In this document: in pieces, positions 16,740 through 25,919 of the stretch
How positions within the stretch are numbered: position 1 is the stretch's first letter
Layout of the letters: each line of letters opens with the position of its first letter
Source of the DNA: SM23-28-2 sp964512285
GTDB taxonomy: Bacteria > Chloroflexota > Dehalococcoidia > SM23-28-2
Assembly (NCBI GenBank): GCA_964512285.1
Contig: CAZEJO010000018.1
Location: 1 to 33,002 of the forward strand
DNA length: 33,002 nucleotides
Reading direction: 5' to 3'
Position numbers and translations under genes: made by a program
The notes under the pieces: model-generated
What the model saw: only the letters and a program-made list of their open reading frames with translations
Told to the model about the DNA's origin: nothing
The model's database searches: none

Positions 16740-18476
16740 GTGGCAAGACAAGGCAACGGCATCTCCAAGCGCCTGAGTGTAGTGATGGTCCTTCTCCTGA
16801 TAGCCACTCTTGGTCTGGTGGGTCGCCTGGCTCACCTCCAGCTCGTGAGTCACCAGGAGTACCGGGAACAGGCCCAGGATGAACACTACGGTAGCCTCGT
16901 CTTGAACCCCCGCCGCGGCGCCATCCTCGACCGCAACGGCTACCCCCTGGCCGCCAGCGTCGATGCCTACGACGTGGTGGTGGACAGTCAGGTGTGGGAC
17001 GACCCTGCCAAGGCCCAACAGCGGGCAGCGGCTCTAGCCGATGTCGTGAGCCAGCCGCCGCAGGATATTCTCACAGACCTGAGCACATCCATAACCCGCG
17101 AGGTCATCGTTGGCCGCGGGCTGGACTATCAGGGCAGCGTACGCGTCGAAGACCTGGGCCTGCCGGGCGTCAGGCTCGTGCGCACCAGTCGCCGTGTCTA
17201 CCCAGAAGGGAATCTGGCGGCGTCACTGATCGGTTTCATTGGCCGGGACAATGTCGGCCTCACCGGCCTGGAGGCTGACTACGATCGTGACTTAAGTGGC
17301 GCCGCCGGTTCCCTATTCTACGAGCGCGACGGCCTGGGCAACAAGATCGCTCTGGGCTCCAGCAAGCAGGTGCCGCCCCAGCCGGGGGCGGACATCATTC
17401 TCACCATCGATCGCTACATGCAGCGTATGGCCGAGCGAGAGCTAGACGCCACCATCGAGAAGCACGAGGCCAATGGTGGCACGATCATCATCATGGACCC
17501 CCGCACGGGGGCCATCCTGGCCATGGCTAGCCGCCCCTCCTTCGACCTGACCAACCTCGACCTCAGCGATGAGAGCATGACGGATCTCTACCGCAATCGG
17601 GCCATCACCGACCTGTATGAGCCGGGCTCCGTCTTCAAGGCGATAACCATGGCTGCTGCCCTCGACGCTGGCCTGGTGTCGCCCGAGAGCGTCTACGTAG
17701 ACGAAGGCGTGGCCCGCGTCTCCGGCTGGACCATCGTCAACTGGGACTACGGCGCTCATGGCACCCAGACGGCCACTCAGCTCCTGGTCAAGAGCCTGAA
17801 CACCGGCGCCGTCTGGCTGAGCGAGCTCCTGACGCCCGACCGCTTCTACGACTACGTTGAACGCTTTGGCTTCGGACAGGCCACCGGCGTCGGCCTTTCG
17901 GGAGAAGCAGCTGGCCAGGTGCGCACCCCCACCGAGGACGCCTGGTCAGAGGTGGACATGGCCACCAACTCCTTCGGCCAGGGGATCAACGTCACGCCCC
18001 TGCAGATCATCACCGCCATCTCGGCCATTGCCAATGACGGCAAGCTTGTGCGACCTTATGTCGTGCAGGAGGTCCGCAGCGGCGACGACCGCCAGGTGTT
18101 CCAGCCGATGGAAGTGCGACAGGTCGTCACCGCTGAGGCGGCCAACACCCTTACCCAGATGATGGACGCTGTGGTAGATGGCATCACGACCGTCTACGCC
18201 ATCTCAGTACCGGGCTATCAGGTGGCGGGCAAGACAGGCACGGCATCCATCTCCGTCCCGGGCGGCTACAAAGAGGATGCCTACATTGCCTCGTTCGCTG
18301 GCTTCGTTCCCAGCGACGACCCCGTTCTCGCCATGCTGATAAAGATCGACGAGCCCAAGGATGTGCCCTGGGGCTCAGCGGTGTGCGCCCCCGTCTTTGC
18401 CCGCATGGCTCAGTCGATCCTGAATTATCTCAAAGTTCCACCGGCGCCGGAGGCTCTAGTGCGCGAGAGCCCTTAG
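16740..18476 (+). CDS. ftsI: Septal peptidoglycan transpeptidase (penicillin-binding protein, FtsI/PBP2B class)
   Basis: 578 residues from a GTG. An N-terminal membrane helix (about 12-30) is followed by the dimerisation domain with RRGAILDRNGYPLAASV. The transpeptidase domain carries all three active-site motifs: SVFK (S297, K300), SLN (S352-N354) and KTG (K498-G500). It cross-links peptidoglycan at the septum together with FtsW. No PASTA repeats follow the transpeptidase domain, unlike Bacillus SpoVD/PBP2B or Mycobacterium PonA types. A 105-nt gap without clear signals precedes it. Next comes murF; murE, usually between them, is missing. Confidence 0.96.
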   Translation: MARQGNGISKRLSVVMVLLLIATLGLVGRLAHLQLVSHQEYREQAQDEHYGSLVLNPRRGAILDRNGYPLAASVDAYDVVVDSQVWDDPAKAQQRAAALADVVSQPPQDILTDLSTSITREVIVGRGLDYQGSVRVEDLGLPGVRLVRTSRRVYPEGNLAASLIGFIGRDNVGLTGLEADYDRDLSGAAGSLFYERDGLGNKIALGSSKQVPPQPGADIILTIDRYMQRMAERELDATIEKHEANGGTIIIMDPRTGAILAMASRPSFDLTNLDLSDESMTDLYRNRAITDLYEPGSVFKAITMAAALDAGLVSPESVYVDEGVARVSGWTIVNWDYGAHGTQTATQLLVKSLNTGAVWLSELLTPDRFYDYVERFGFGQATGVGLSGEAAGQVRTPTEDAWSEVDMATNSFGQGINVTPLQIITAISAIANDGKLVRPYVVQEVRSGDDRQVFQPMEVRQVVTAEAANTLTQMMDAVVDGITTVYAISVPGYQVAGKTGTASISVPGGYKEDAYIASFAGFVPSDDPVLAMLIKIDEPKDVPWGSAVCAPVFARMAQSILNYLKVPPAPEALVRESP

Positions 18477-18491
18477 GGATAAAATCGGGCC

Positions 18492-19856
18492 ATGCCAACC
18501 ACTCAAGACATAACGGCAGCTCTCGACCCCCTGCTTGTCGTTGTGCACAGAACCATCGAGAGGCAGGCGTTCAGCGGCGTGGCCATCGACTCGCGTCAGG
18601 TCCAGCCCGACGACCTCTTCATAGCCCTGCCAGGCGAGCACCGCCACGGTCAAGAGTTCATCGCCGACGCCGTCAGCCGCGGCGCCACGGGAGTGCTCGC
18701 CCAACTCCAGCCACCCGACCTACCCGAGGAGGTCGCCTTCTTCGAGGTTAACGACACCCTTGCCGCCCTCCAGCGCCTGGCCGCCTACTGGCGAGGCAAG
18801 CACAGGGTGAAGGTGGTCGGCATCACCGGCAGCGTGGGCAAGACCACCTGCAAGGAGCTGACAGCCGCCGTCCTGAGCTCCGGCTATCAGGTCCTCAAGA
18901 GCGAGGCCAACCTGAATACGGAAATCGGCCTGCCCCTGACCCTCCTTCGGCTCAGGCCGGAGCACGAGCAAGTTGTGCTGGAGATGGGCATGTACGGCCT
19001 GGGCGAGATTCGCCTCCTCTGCGAGATAGCCCGCCCCCAGATGGGCGTGGTCACCAACGTCGGCCCGATTCACCTGGAGCGTCTGGGCACCCTGGAGGCC
19101 ATCGCCAACGCCAAGGCGGAGATGGTGGAAAGCCTGCCGTCCGACGGCTGGGCCATCCTCAACGGGGACGACCCCCTGGTGGCTCCCATGGCCGAGCGCA
19201 CCACCGCCCACGCCGTTCTTTTCGGCGAATCGCCGCAGTGCTCCGTGCAAGGCACCATTCTGTCCACCAGCGGACTAGAGGGCATCTCCTTCCGCCTGAC
19301 CTGCGGCGATGAGTCTGCAGACGTCTCAGCGCCCTTGCCTGGCCGTCACAACCTCTACAACGCCCTGGCGGCGGCAGCTGTGGGCCTGGCCGACGGTCTA
19401 TCCCTTCAACAGGTAGCCGCGGCCCTGGCCGCGGCCGATGTCCCCTTGCGCCTGCGTACGCTCACAGGCCCTCGTGGCAGCACTATCTTGGACGATGCCT
19501 ACAACGCCAGCCCCACCTCCATGCTGGCCGCGCTCGACCTCCTGGCCGAGCTTCCCGGTCGCCGCCTGGCTCTTCTGGGCGACATGATGGAGCTGGGCAG
19601 CTTCGAGGAGGAGGGGCACCGCCTGGTGGGCGAGCAGGCAGCCCGAACCACCCACGTCCTCTACACCCTGGGCGAGCGAGGCCGGATCATCGGCGAGGCC
19701 GCCCAGGCGGCTGGCCACCCGGAGGTGCACTTCCTGCCCTCCAAGGAGAAAGCAGCAGCAGCCATCCGCGAGGCATTGAGGGAGGGCGATCACCTCCTGG
19801 TCAAGGCCTCGCGGGTCATGGCTCTAGAGACGGTAATCGAGGAACTGACGGGCTGA
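18492..19856 (+). CDS. murF: UDP-N-acetylmuramoyl-tripeptide--D-alanyl-D-alanine ligase
   Basis: 454 residues. MurF adds D-Ala-D-Ala to the UDP-MurNAc tripeptide, using ATP. The N-terminal domain has GVAIDSRQVQPDDLFIALPGE, the MurE/MurF uridine-nucleotide domain. The ATP site is GITGSVGKTT (110-119; K117). EMGMYGLGEI and TNVGPIHLERLG are typical of MurF, and the C-terminal domain shows LDDAYNASPTSM and LLGDMMELG. These features separate it from MurE, which has DNPR for meso-DAP or an equivalent specificity motif. It starts 15 nt after ftsI, and mraY follows after 1 nt. Confidence 0.96.
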   Translation: MPTTQDITAALDPLLVVVHRTIERQAFSGVAIDSRQVQPDDLFIALPGEHRHGQEFIADAVSRGATGVLAQLQPPDLPEEVAFFEVNDTLAALQRLAAYWRGKHRVKVVGITGSVGKTTCKELTAAVLSSGYQVLKSEANLNTEIGLPLTLLRLRPEHEQVVLEMGMYGLGEIRLLCEIARPQMGVVTNVGPIHLERLGTLEAIANAKAEMVESLPSDGWAILNGDDPLVAPMAERTTAHAVLFGESPQCSVQGTILSTSGLEGISFRLTCGDESADVSAPLPGRHNLYNALAAAAVGLADGLSLQQVAAALAAADVPLRLRTLTGPRGSTILDDAYNASPTSMLAALDLLAELPGRRLALLGDMMELGSFEEEGHRLVGEQAARTTHVLYTLGERGRIIGEAAQAAGHPEVHFLPSKEKAAAAIREALREGDHLLVKASRVMALETVIEELTG

Positions 19857-19857
19857 C

Positions 19858-20817
19858 ATGGTTCGAGCCCTGATGCTGGGAGCGATGGCTTTTATGGTAT
19901 CGGTGGTTGTCGGGCAGCCGCTGGTGGAGTTCCTGCGCCGGCGAGGGCTGGGCAAGGAGATCGGCGCCGATGGCCCGCCCTCCCACTCGACCAAAGCGGG
20001 CACGCCCACCATGGGCGGAGTGCTCATCTTCGCCATGGCCCTTCCCATCACCCTGGCCGCCAACATCGTCGACCGCCTGTCCATCCTCCTGCCTTTGGGG
20101 ACCATCGTGGCCGCCGGCCTCCTGGGCCTGGTCGACGACCTGCGCACCATTGTCGGCAGAGCCCGAACGGGCCTCAACAAGCGTCTCAAGGTCTTCCTCC
20201 TCACCGTCCTAGGCCTGACGGCCGCTCTCGTCCTCTACTTTGCCCTGGACGTTCAGGACGTGAAGATCCCCTGGGCTGGCGAGTTCGACCTCGGCCCCGG
20301 ATACATACCGTTGGCAGTGCTCATCATCGTCTTCACCACCACCGCCGTGGCCATCACCGACGGCCTGGACGGTCTGGCCGGTGGCACCACCGCCCTGGCC
20401 TTCCTGGCCTACGGCGTCATTGCTCTACTCCAGGAGCAGATCTACCTGGCCACTTTCTGCTTCACCGTCGTCGGAGCAACCGCCGGCTTCCTCTGGTACA
20501 ACAGCTACCCCGCCCAGGTGTTCATGGGCGATACGGGCGCCCTCGCTCTGGGCTCCTCCCTGGCCGTGGTCGCCCTGATGACCGGCCACTGGCTGCTCCT
20601 GCCCATCATCGGCATCGTCTTCGTCCTGGAGGGACTATCTGACATCATTCAGATCGGCTTCTTTCGCCTCAGCGGGGGCAAACGCATCTTCAAGATGAGC
20701 CCCCTGCATCATCACTTCGAGCTGCTCGGCTGGTCCGAGCCCCAGGTGGTGATGCGATTCTGGCTTCTGGGAATAGTGGGCTCCCTTCTGGGGGTGACCC
20801 TGGCGGCGAAGGTATAG
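19858..20817 (+). CDS. mraY: Phospho-N-acetylmuramoyl-pentapeptide-transferase
   Basis: 319 residues, about ten membrane helices. MraY moves phospho-MurNAc-pentapeptide onto undecaprenyl phosphate to make lipid I. Key motifs: GPPSHSTKAGTPTMGGV, the catalytic Asp pair VDD (D93, D94), TDGLDG (167-172), FMGDTG (222-227), and the HHH motif (284-286) in SPLHHHFELLGWSEP. Somewhat shorter than E. coli MraY (360), as is common in Gram-positives and Chloroflexota. Tightly packed between murF and murD. Confidence 0.97.
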   Translation: MVRALMLGAMAFMVSVVVGQPLVEFLRRRGLGKEIGADGPPSHSTKAGTPTMGGVLIFAMALPITLAANIVDRLSILLPLGTIVAAGLLGLVDDLRTIVGRARTGLNKRLKVFLLTVLGLTAALVLYFALDVQDVKIPWAGEFDLGPGYIPLAVLIIVFTTTAVAITDGLDGLAGGTTALAFLAYGVIALLQEQIYLATFCFTVVGATAGFLWYNSYPAQVFMGDTGALALGSSLAVVALMTGHWLLLPIIGIVFVLEGLSDIIQIGFFRLSGGKRIFKMSPLHHHFELLGWSEPQVVMRFWLLGIVGSLLGVTLAAKV

Positions 20818-20825
20818 ACGGGACT

Positions 20826-22238
20826 ATGGCAGGCCAGCACGACTTCAAGGACAAGCAGGTGACGGTGGTCGGCCTGGGGATCGAAGGGGTGGACCTGGTG
20901 CGCTTCCTCCATGCTCAGGGCGCCCGCATCACCGTCAGCGACACCAAGCCCGCCGAGAAGCTTCGGCCCCGGCTGGAGCAGATCGCCGACGTTCCCGCCC
21001 GCCTGTCGCTCGGCGCCAACGACCCCCACGACCTGCTGACCGCCGACGCCATCTTCCTCTCCCAGGGCGTCCCCCTCGATCTGCCCGGACTGACAGAGGC
21101 GCACCAACAGGGCATACCCATCAGCTCGATGTTCAAGCTCTTCCTGGAGCTCTGCCCCGGGCCGGTAGCCGGCATCACCGGCAGCAGCGGCAAGTCGACT
21201 ACCACCGCCCTGGTGGGGGAGATGTTCCGCTGCGACGCCCGCCCTCACTTCGTGGGGGGCAACATCGGCGTCGCCCTGCTATCGCATTTAGCCAACCTGA
21301 CCCCAGACACCTGGGTTGTCCTGGAGATAAGCCACACCCAGCTCCAGCTTCTACCTGAACGCAGCCCCAACGTGGCCTGCCTGCTGAACATCACGCCCAA
21401 CCACCTGGACCGCTTCTCCTGGGACGAATACCGCAGTCTTAAGGCCAACATCCTGCGCTACCAGAAGAGCGACGATCACGCCGTCCTTGGCTACGACGAC
21501 ACTGAGGCGCGCGCCCTGGCCGAGCGCGCCCCAGGCGAGGTGCTTTACTTCAGCCTGGCCTCGGACATCCCCGGCGACGGCGCCTTCCTCCGCGACGGCT
21601 GGGTCGTCTTTGCACGGGGCGACCGCGAAAAACGACTGTTCCCCATCGAGAGCCTGCACCTGCCGGGCCGCCACAACTGGGCGAACGCCGTGGCGGCCGC
21701 CGCAGTGGCCAGCGTCTGCGGTCTGCGCCCACAAGCCATCGCCCGAGCAGCATCCGAGTTCCAGGGGCTGCCCCATCGCCTGGAATTCGTCCACCAGCTC
21801 GGCGGCGTCGCCTACTACAACGACAGCATCGCCACCACCCCCGAACGCACCCTAGCCGCCCTACGCTCCTTCAGCCAGCCGCTGCTCCTCCTTCTGGGCG
21901 GGCGCGAGAAGCACCTGCCCCTGGAGGAGCTGGCCGAAGAGGCCTGCCAACGCTGTCGCGCGGTCATCTTCTTCGGCGAGTCGGGCCCCCTCCTGGAGGA
22001 GGCCGTACAGCGAGCCGCTGCCCAGCAGGCGGCCAGCGACCGCCCCAGACTGATGCGGGTGACGACCTTGGCCGGAGCCGTGGAAGCCGCTCATGCCCTG
22101 GCCCAGCCGGGGGACGCTGTCATCCTGTCACCCGCCTGCACCAGCTACGACGCTTATGACAACTTTGAGGAGCGGGGAGCCGATTTCCGCCGACTGATCC
22201 TGCACCTAGCCCAGGAGGTAGAGCCATCGCCACGCTAG
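20826..22238 (+). CDS. murD: UDP-N-acetylmuramoyl-L-alanine--D-glutamate ligase
   Basis: 470 residues. MurD adds D-Glu to UDP-MurNAc-L-Ala. The N-terminal Rossmann-like domain reads VTVVGLGIEGVDLVRFL. The ATP site is GITGSSGKSTTT (from 116; K123). NITPNHLDRF and LPGRHNWANAVAAAAVA are the Mur ligase middle-domain signatures, and the C-terminal domain has YYNDSIATTPERTLAAL, LLLGGREKHL and SPACTSYDAYDNFEERG, which is diagnostic of MurD. It ends in TAG at 22238, probably overlapping the true 5' end of ftsW. Confidence 0.97.
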   Translation: MAGQHDFKDKQVTVVGLGIEGVDLVRFLHAQGARITVSDTKPAEKLRPRLEQIADVPARLSLGANDPHDLLTADAIFLSQGVPLDLPGLTEAHQQGIPISSMFKLFLELCPGPVAGITGSSGKSTTTALVGEMFRCDARPHFVGGNIGVALLSHLANLTPDTWVVLEISHTQLQLLPERSPNVACLLNITPNHLDRFSWDEYRSLKANILRYQKSDDHAVLGYDDTEARALAERAPGEVLYFSLASDIPGDGAFLRDGWVVFARGDREKRLFPIESLHLPGRHNWANAVAAAAVASVCGLRPQAIARAASEFQGLPHRLEFVHQLGGVAYYNDSIATTPERTLAALRSFSQPLLLLLGGREKHLPLEELAEEACQRCRAVIFFGESGPLLEEAVQRAAAQQAASDRPRLMRVTTLAGAVEAAHALAQPGDAVILSPACTSYDAYDNFEERGADFRRLILHLAQEVEPSPR

Positions 22239-23413
22239 AGACGGGTCGCCTGCGACCAGGTCCGCCCGACTACATCCTCATCTTGGCCACCGCTGCCCTA
22301 CTTGTGGTGGGGCTGCTGGTGGTGTACAGCGCCAGCTTTGCCATCGGCCACCTGGAGTACGGCGACACCAACTACTTCATCGCCCGCCAGGCGGCCTTCG
22401 CCATGGTGGGGCTCGTGCTGCTGTGGGTGTTCATGCGGCTCGATTACCACTTTCTGCGGCCCCTCAGCGTAGCCCTAATGGCCATCGCTCTGGCGGGCCT
22501 TCTGGCCGTCCTGCTGCCGGGCATAGGCGTGGAGCAGAACGGCGCCAAACGCTGGCTTGCTCTGGGGCCGTTGCCTCCTCTTCAGCCATCGGAGTTCGCC
22601 AAGCTCGCTATCATCGTCTACATCTCGGCCTGGCTCGCCAGCCGCAGCCACGGCGACGACATCAAGCACTTCTGGGCCGGCTTCCTGCCCTTCGTCCTGA
22701 TGGTCAGCCTGGTAGCCAGCCTGGTAGTCGTCGAGCCAGACATGGGCACAACCATCATCATCGTACTCACCACCTGCACCCTCTTCTTCGTGGCGGGGGC
22801 ATCGTACAGACACCTGCTGCTGCTCATCGTAGGAGCTGGTCTTATAAGCTGGGGTATCATTTTCCTGGCCAGCTACCGAGTGGAGAGGATTTTCTCCTTC
22901 ATCGCCCCCGGAGCAGACCCGGAGGGATCCGGCTTCCACATCCGTCAGTTGCTCATCGCCCTGGGCAGCGGCGGACCGACCGGCCTGGGTTGGGGGGTCA
23001 GCCGTCAGAAGTTCTTCTACGTGCCCGGCTCCCACACCGACGGCTCCTTTGCCATCATCGGAGAAGAGCTGGGCTTCATCGGTGCCGTGGCCGTCATCGC
23101 CCTGTTCGCCTTCCTCGTCTATCGAGGCGTACGCACCGCCATCAACGCCCCCGATCCCTTCGGCGCCTACCTGGCGGTGGGCATCATAGGCTGGATCGCC
23201 TATCAGACGCTGATAAACATCGGCGGCATCACCCGCTCCATACCTCTCACAGGAGTACCCCTGCCCTTCATCAGCTACGGCGGCTCATCCCTGATGGCCA
23301 TCCTGGCCGGAGTGGGCGTCCTTCTGAGTGTATCCCGCTACGGCCGCAATAAGGGCTACCTGGACCGGGACCCGCCTCGAAGCCGCGTCCAGTTCAGCAG
23401 GAAAAGGAGATGA
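22226..23413 (+). CDS. ftsW: Septal peptidoglycan polymerase FtsW (SEDS family); unusual start codon
   Basis: SEDS family glycosyltransferase that polymerises lipid II with FtsI. About ten membrane helices; motifs include VVYSAS, FMRLDYHFL, GAKRWLALGPLPPLQPSEFAKLA, VEPDMGTT, and PLPFISYGGSSLMAILAGVGVLLS. The first ATG/GTG/TTG in frame that could serve is TTG at 22283, but it falls inside helix 1 and removes PPDYILIL. Upstream, AGGAGGT (22213-22219) sits 6 nt before ATC (22226), which would give MATLETGRLRPGPPDYILIL and 395 residues, the expected shape. A CTG at 22250 is another option. I place the start at 22226; an ATG-to-ATC error is possible. Overlaps the murD end by 13 nt. Confidence 0.9.
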   Translation: MATLETGRLRPGPPDYILILATAALLVVGLLVVYSASFAIGHLEYGDTNYFIARQAAFAMVGLVLLWVFMRLDYHFLRPLSVALMAIALAGLLAVLLPGIGVEQNGAKRWLALGPLPPLQPSEFAKLAIIVYISAWLASRSHGDDIKHFWAGFLPFVLMVSLVASLVVVEPDMGTTIIIVLTTCTLFFVAGASYRHLLLLIVGAGLISWGIIFLASYRVERIFSFIAPGADPEGSGFHIRQLLIALGSGGPTGLGWGVSRQKFFYVPGSHTDGSFAIIGEELGFIGAVAVIALFAFLVYRGVRTAINAPDPFGAYLAVGIIGWIAYQTLINIGGITRSIPLTGVPLPFISYGGSSLMAILAGVGVLLSVSRYGRNKGYLDRDPPRSRVQFSRKRR

Positions 23414-24510
23414 AGGTCATCTTCAGCGGCGGCGGCACTGGCGGCCACGTCTATCCCGCCCTAGCCGTCGCGACAGCCCTTGCCCAAGAGTTGGGCGACA
23501 GCGAGCCCTTGGACGCCCTCTACGTCGGCACGGCCAGCGGAATCGAGAAGGAGCTCGTGACCAGGGCAGGCCTGCCTTTCCGCGCCGTCTCTGCCGGCGC
23601 TATTCGCGGGCGCTCGCCCTGGGGGCTGGCGGCCAGCGTCGTCAAGCTGACCCGCGGGGTCGCCCAGGCCCGACGCGTCATCGCCCAGTTCCAGCCGAAC
23701 GCCATCCTCACCACCGGCGGCTACGCCAGCGTGCCCACGGCCCTGGCCGCACGCACTTCCCTCCGCCCTCCCCTCGTCGTCTACCTGCCCGATGTCCGCC
23801 CCGGCTGGGCCCTTCGCCTCATGGCCCGCCTCTCCCGACGCGTCGCTGTCACCACCGACCGCTCTCTTCCCTACCTCCCGAAGGCTAAGACGGTGGTCAC
23901 TGGCTACCCCGTTCGCCCGGCCTTCTCGCAGGTAGCCAAGACAGAGGCTCGCCGCCGCCTCGCCATCGACCCCAACGAGCGTCTCCTCCTCATCACCGGC
24001 GCTACTCACGGCGCCCGCAGCCTCAACCGTATGGTCGCCGACCATCTCTCTCAGTTATTAGAGTTATGTCAAATCATCCACCTGAGCGGTCACCGCGATG
24101 AGTCGCACCTAGACCGCCAGCGCCGCGATCTCCCCGACCGCTTGCGCCCCCGCTATCACCTGTACGACTACATGCACGAGGACCTCCCCTGGGCCATGGC
24201 CGCCGCCGATCTCGCCCTCATGCGGGCCGGCGCCTCGGTCATGGGCGAGCTGCCGGCCGTTGGCCTGCCTGCCATCCTTGTGCCCTACCCATACGCCGGC
24301 GGTCACCAGGTCTTCAACGCTCGCTTCCTGGCCGACGCTGGCGCGGCCATAATCGTGGAGGACAACAAGCTGAACGGCCTCCTGCCTCTGGTGGGCGAAC
24401 TCCTGACTGATGAACCGCGACGGGCCGCTATGGCCGAGGCCGCTCGCCGCCTGGCCTGCCCCGATGCCGCCACGAACATCGCCCGCCTCCTGATGGAGGT
24501 GGCCAAGTGA
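23410..24510 (+). CDS. murG: UDP-N-acetylglucosamine--MurNAc-pentapeptide transferase
   Basis: 366 residues. MurG adds GlcNAc to lipid I, giving lipid II, on the inner face of the membrane. GGGTGGH (7-13) at the N-terminus binds the donor. TTGGYASVPTALAA follows, and the C-terminal half has LMRAGASVMGELPAVGLPAILVPYPYAGGHQ in pieces typical of the UDP-GlcNAc site. The ATG overlaps the ftsW stop (ATGA), with AAGGAG directly upstream. The end overlaps murC by 4 nt. Confidence 0.97.
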   Translation: MKVIFSGGGTGGHVYPALAVATALAQELGDSEPLDALYVGTASGIEKELVTRAGLPFRAVSAGAIRGRSPWGLAASVVKLTRGVAQARRVIAQFQPNAILTTGGYASVPTALAARTSLRPPLVVYLPDVRPGWALRLMARLSRRVAVTTDRSLPYLPKAKTVVTGYPVRPAFSQVAKTEARRRLAIDPNERLLLITGATHGARSLNRMVADHLSQLLELCQIIHLSGHRDESHLDRQRRDLPDRLRPRYHLYDYMHEDLPWAMAAADLALMRAGASVMGELPAVGLPAILVPYPYAGGHQVFNARFLADAGAAIIVEDNKLNGLLPLVGELLTDEPRRAAMAEAARRLACPDAATNIARLLMEVAK

Positions 24511-25919
24511 CAGCGAAGGGCATACCCCGCCGCGTCCACCTGGTGGGCATCGGCGGCATCCACATGTCGGCCATCGCCCACGTCCTCCTCGCCTGGGGCC
24601 ACCAGGTCTCGGGCTCCGACCTCAAGCTCTCGCCCCTTACCGAGCACCTGCAAGACCAGGGGGCCACCATCCACGAGGGTCACGCCGCCAGCCATCTGGG
24701 CGACGCCGAGCTGGTGGTCTACACGGCAGCCGCCCGCCCGGACAACCCCGAGCTCACGGAGGCCAAGCGCCGCGGCCTGCCCCTTCTCCAGCGAGCGGAG
24801 ATGATCGCCCGTCTGCTCGAGGGACGGCAGGCCATCGCCGTGGCGGGCAGCCACGGCAAGACCACCACCACCGCCCTCATCGCCTTCATGCTGCAAGAGG
24901 CCGGCTGCGACCCCACCTTCCTGGTCGGCGGCGAAATAACCGACCTGGGCACCAACGCTCGCGCCGGCGGAGGCGAGCACATCGTGGTGGAGGCCGACGA
25001 GTTCGCTGGCGCCTTCCTCCACTATCACCCTCAGGTGGCCGTGGTCACCAACATCGAGCCCGACCACCTGGATTTCTACGGCAGCTTCCAGCGCCTGACC
25101 GACGCCTTCCGCCAGTTCATGTCGCAGGTGCCAGCCGACGGCTTTCTCATCGCCTGCGCCGACGATCCCACTGTCCGCCACATCCTGGCCCATCCGGAAG
25201 CCGAGCCGCCCATCCAGGCCAGGATCATCCGCTACGGTCTGAAGAAAAACGGAGAATTTTTCCCGGAAAATATTTCGCCAAAGGGTATATGCGGGTATGC
25301 TTTTCTGTTAAAATACGGCGAAGAGTCATACTCAGCTTTTGAAACCCATTTGGCAGGGGGTCATCAAGTGAATAATGCCCTAGCTGCCATCGTTGTGGCG
25401 CATGTCCTTGGTTTGCCCAAGCCGGCCGTGCGCGAAGCTCTTGCCCGCTTCCGAGGCGTCCAGCGCCGCTTCCAGTTCGTCGGCCAAGCGGCCGACATCA
25501 CCATCATGGACGACTATGCTCATCACCCTACTGAGATCAGCGCCACCATCGCCGCCGCCCGAGAGCGCTTCCCCGATCACCGTCTGGTCTGCCTCTTCCA
25601 GCCGCACACCTACAGCCGCACCCGCTATCTGCTGGACGGCTTCCGCACCTGTTTTCAGGGGGTGGACCAACTTCTCATCGCCGAAACCTACGCCGCCCGG
25701 GAGGAGCCCTCGGCGGGTATGAGCGCCCAGGAGCTTGTCGAGGCCATTGACAGCCCACCCGCCAGCTACGCCGGCGGCCTGGAAGAAGCACCGTCAAAGG
25801 TGGTGGAGACGCTGCGGCCGGGCGATGTCTTCTTCACCATCGGTGCTGGTGACATCGATCAGGTGGGACCGAATGTTCTGGAGGCACTGAAAAAGGGACC
25901 ATGGACAGCGAGTTCCTAG
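24507..25919 (+). CDS. murC: UDP-N-acetylmuramate--L-alanine ligase
   Basis: 470 residues from a GTG overlapping murG. MurC adds L-Ala to UDP-MurNAc. The start VHLVGIGGIHMSAIAHVLL is the MurC signature. The ATP site is VAGSHGKTTTTALIA (112-126; K118). EADEFAGAFLHYHPQVAVV, NIEPDHLDFYG and DDYAHHPTEI complete the family pattern. One internal stretch, about 25241-25380 (residues about 246-291), is near 43-45% GC with AT-ending codons, in contrast to about 65% around it. The protein remains in frame and plausible. murB starts 19 nt before its end. Confidence 0.97.
   Translation: MTAKGIPRRVHLVGIGGIHMSAIAHVLLAWGHQVSGSDLKLSPLTEHLQDQGATIHEGHAASHLGDAELVVYTAAARPDNPELTEAKRRGLPLLQRAEMIARLLEGRQAIAVAGSHGKTTTTALIAFMLQEAGCDPTFLVGGEITDLGTNARAGGGEHIVVEADEFAGAFLHYHPQVAVVTNIEPDHLDFYGSFQRLTDAFRQFMSQVPADGFLIACADDPTVRHILAHPEAEPPIQARIIRYGLKKNGEFFPENISPKGICGYAFLLKYGEESYSAFETHLAGGHQVNNALAAIVVAHVLGLPKPAVREALARFRGVQRRFQFVGQAADITIMDDYAHHPTEISATIAAARERFPDHRLVCLFQPHTYSRTRYLLDGFRTCFQGVDQLLIAETYAAREEPSAGMSAQELVEAIDSPPASYAGGLEEAPSKVVETLRPGDVFFTIGAGDIDQVGPNVLEALKKGPWTASS

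Noticed and set aside
24303..25193. A 296-codon - strand frame
   Set aside because: Antisense to murG/murC in high-GC DNA; Gly/Val-rich with no family features.
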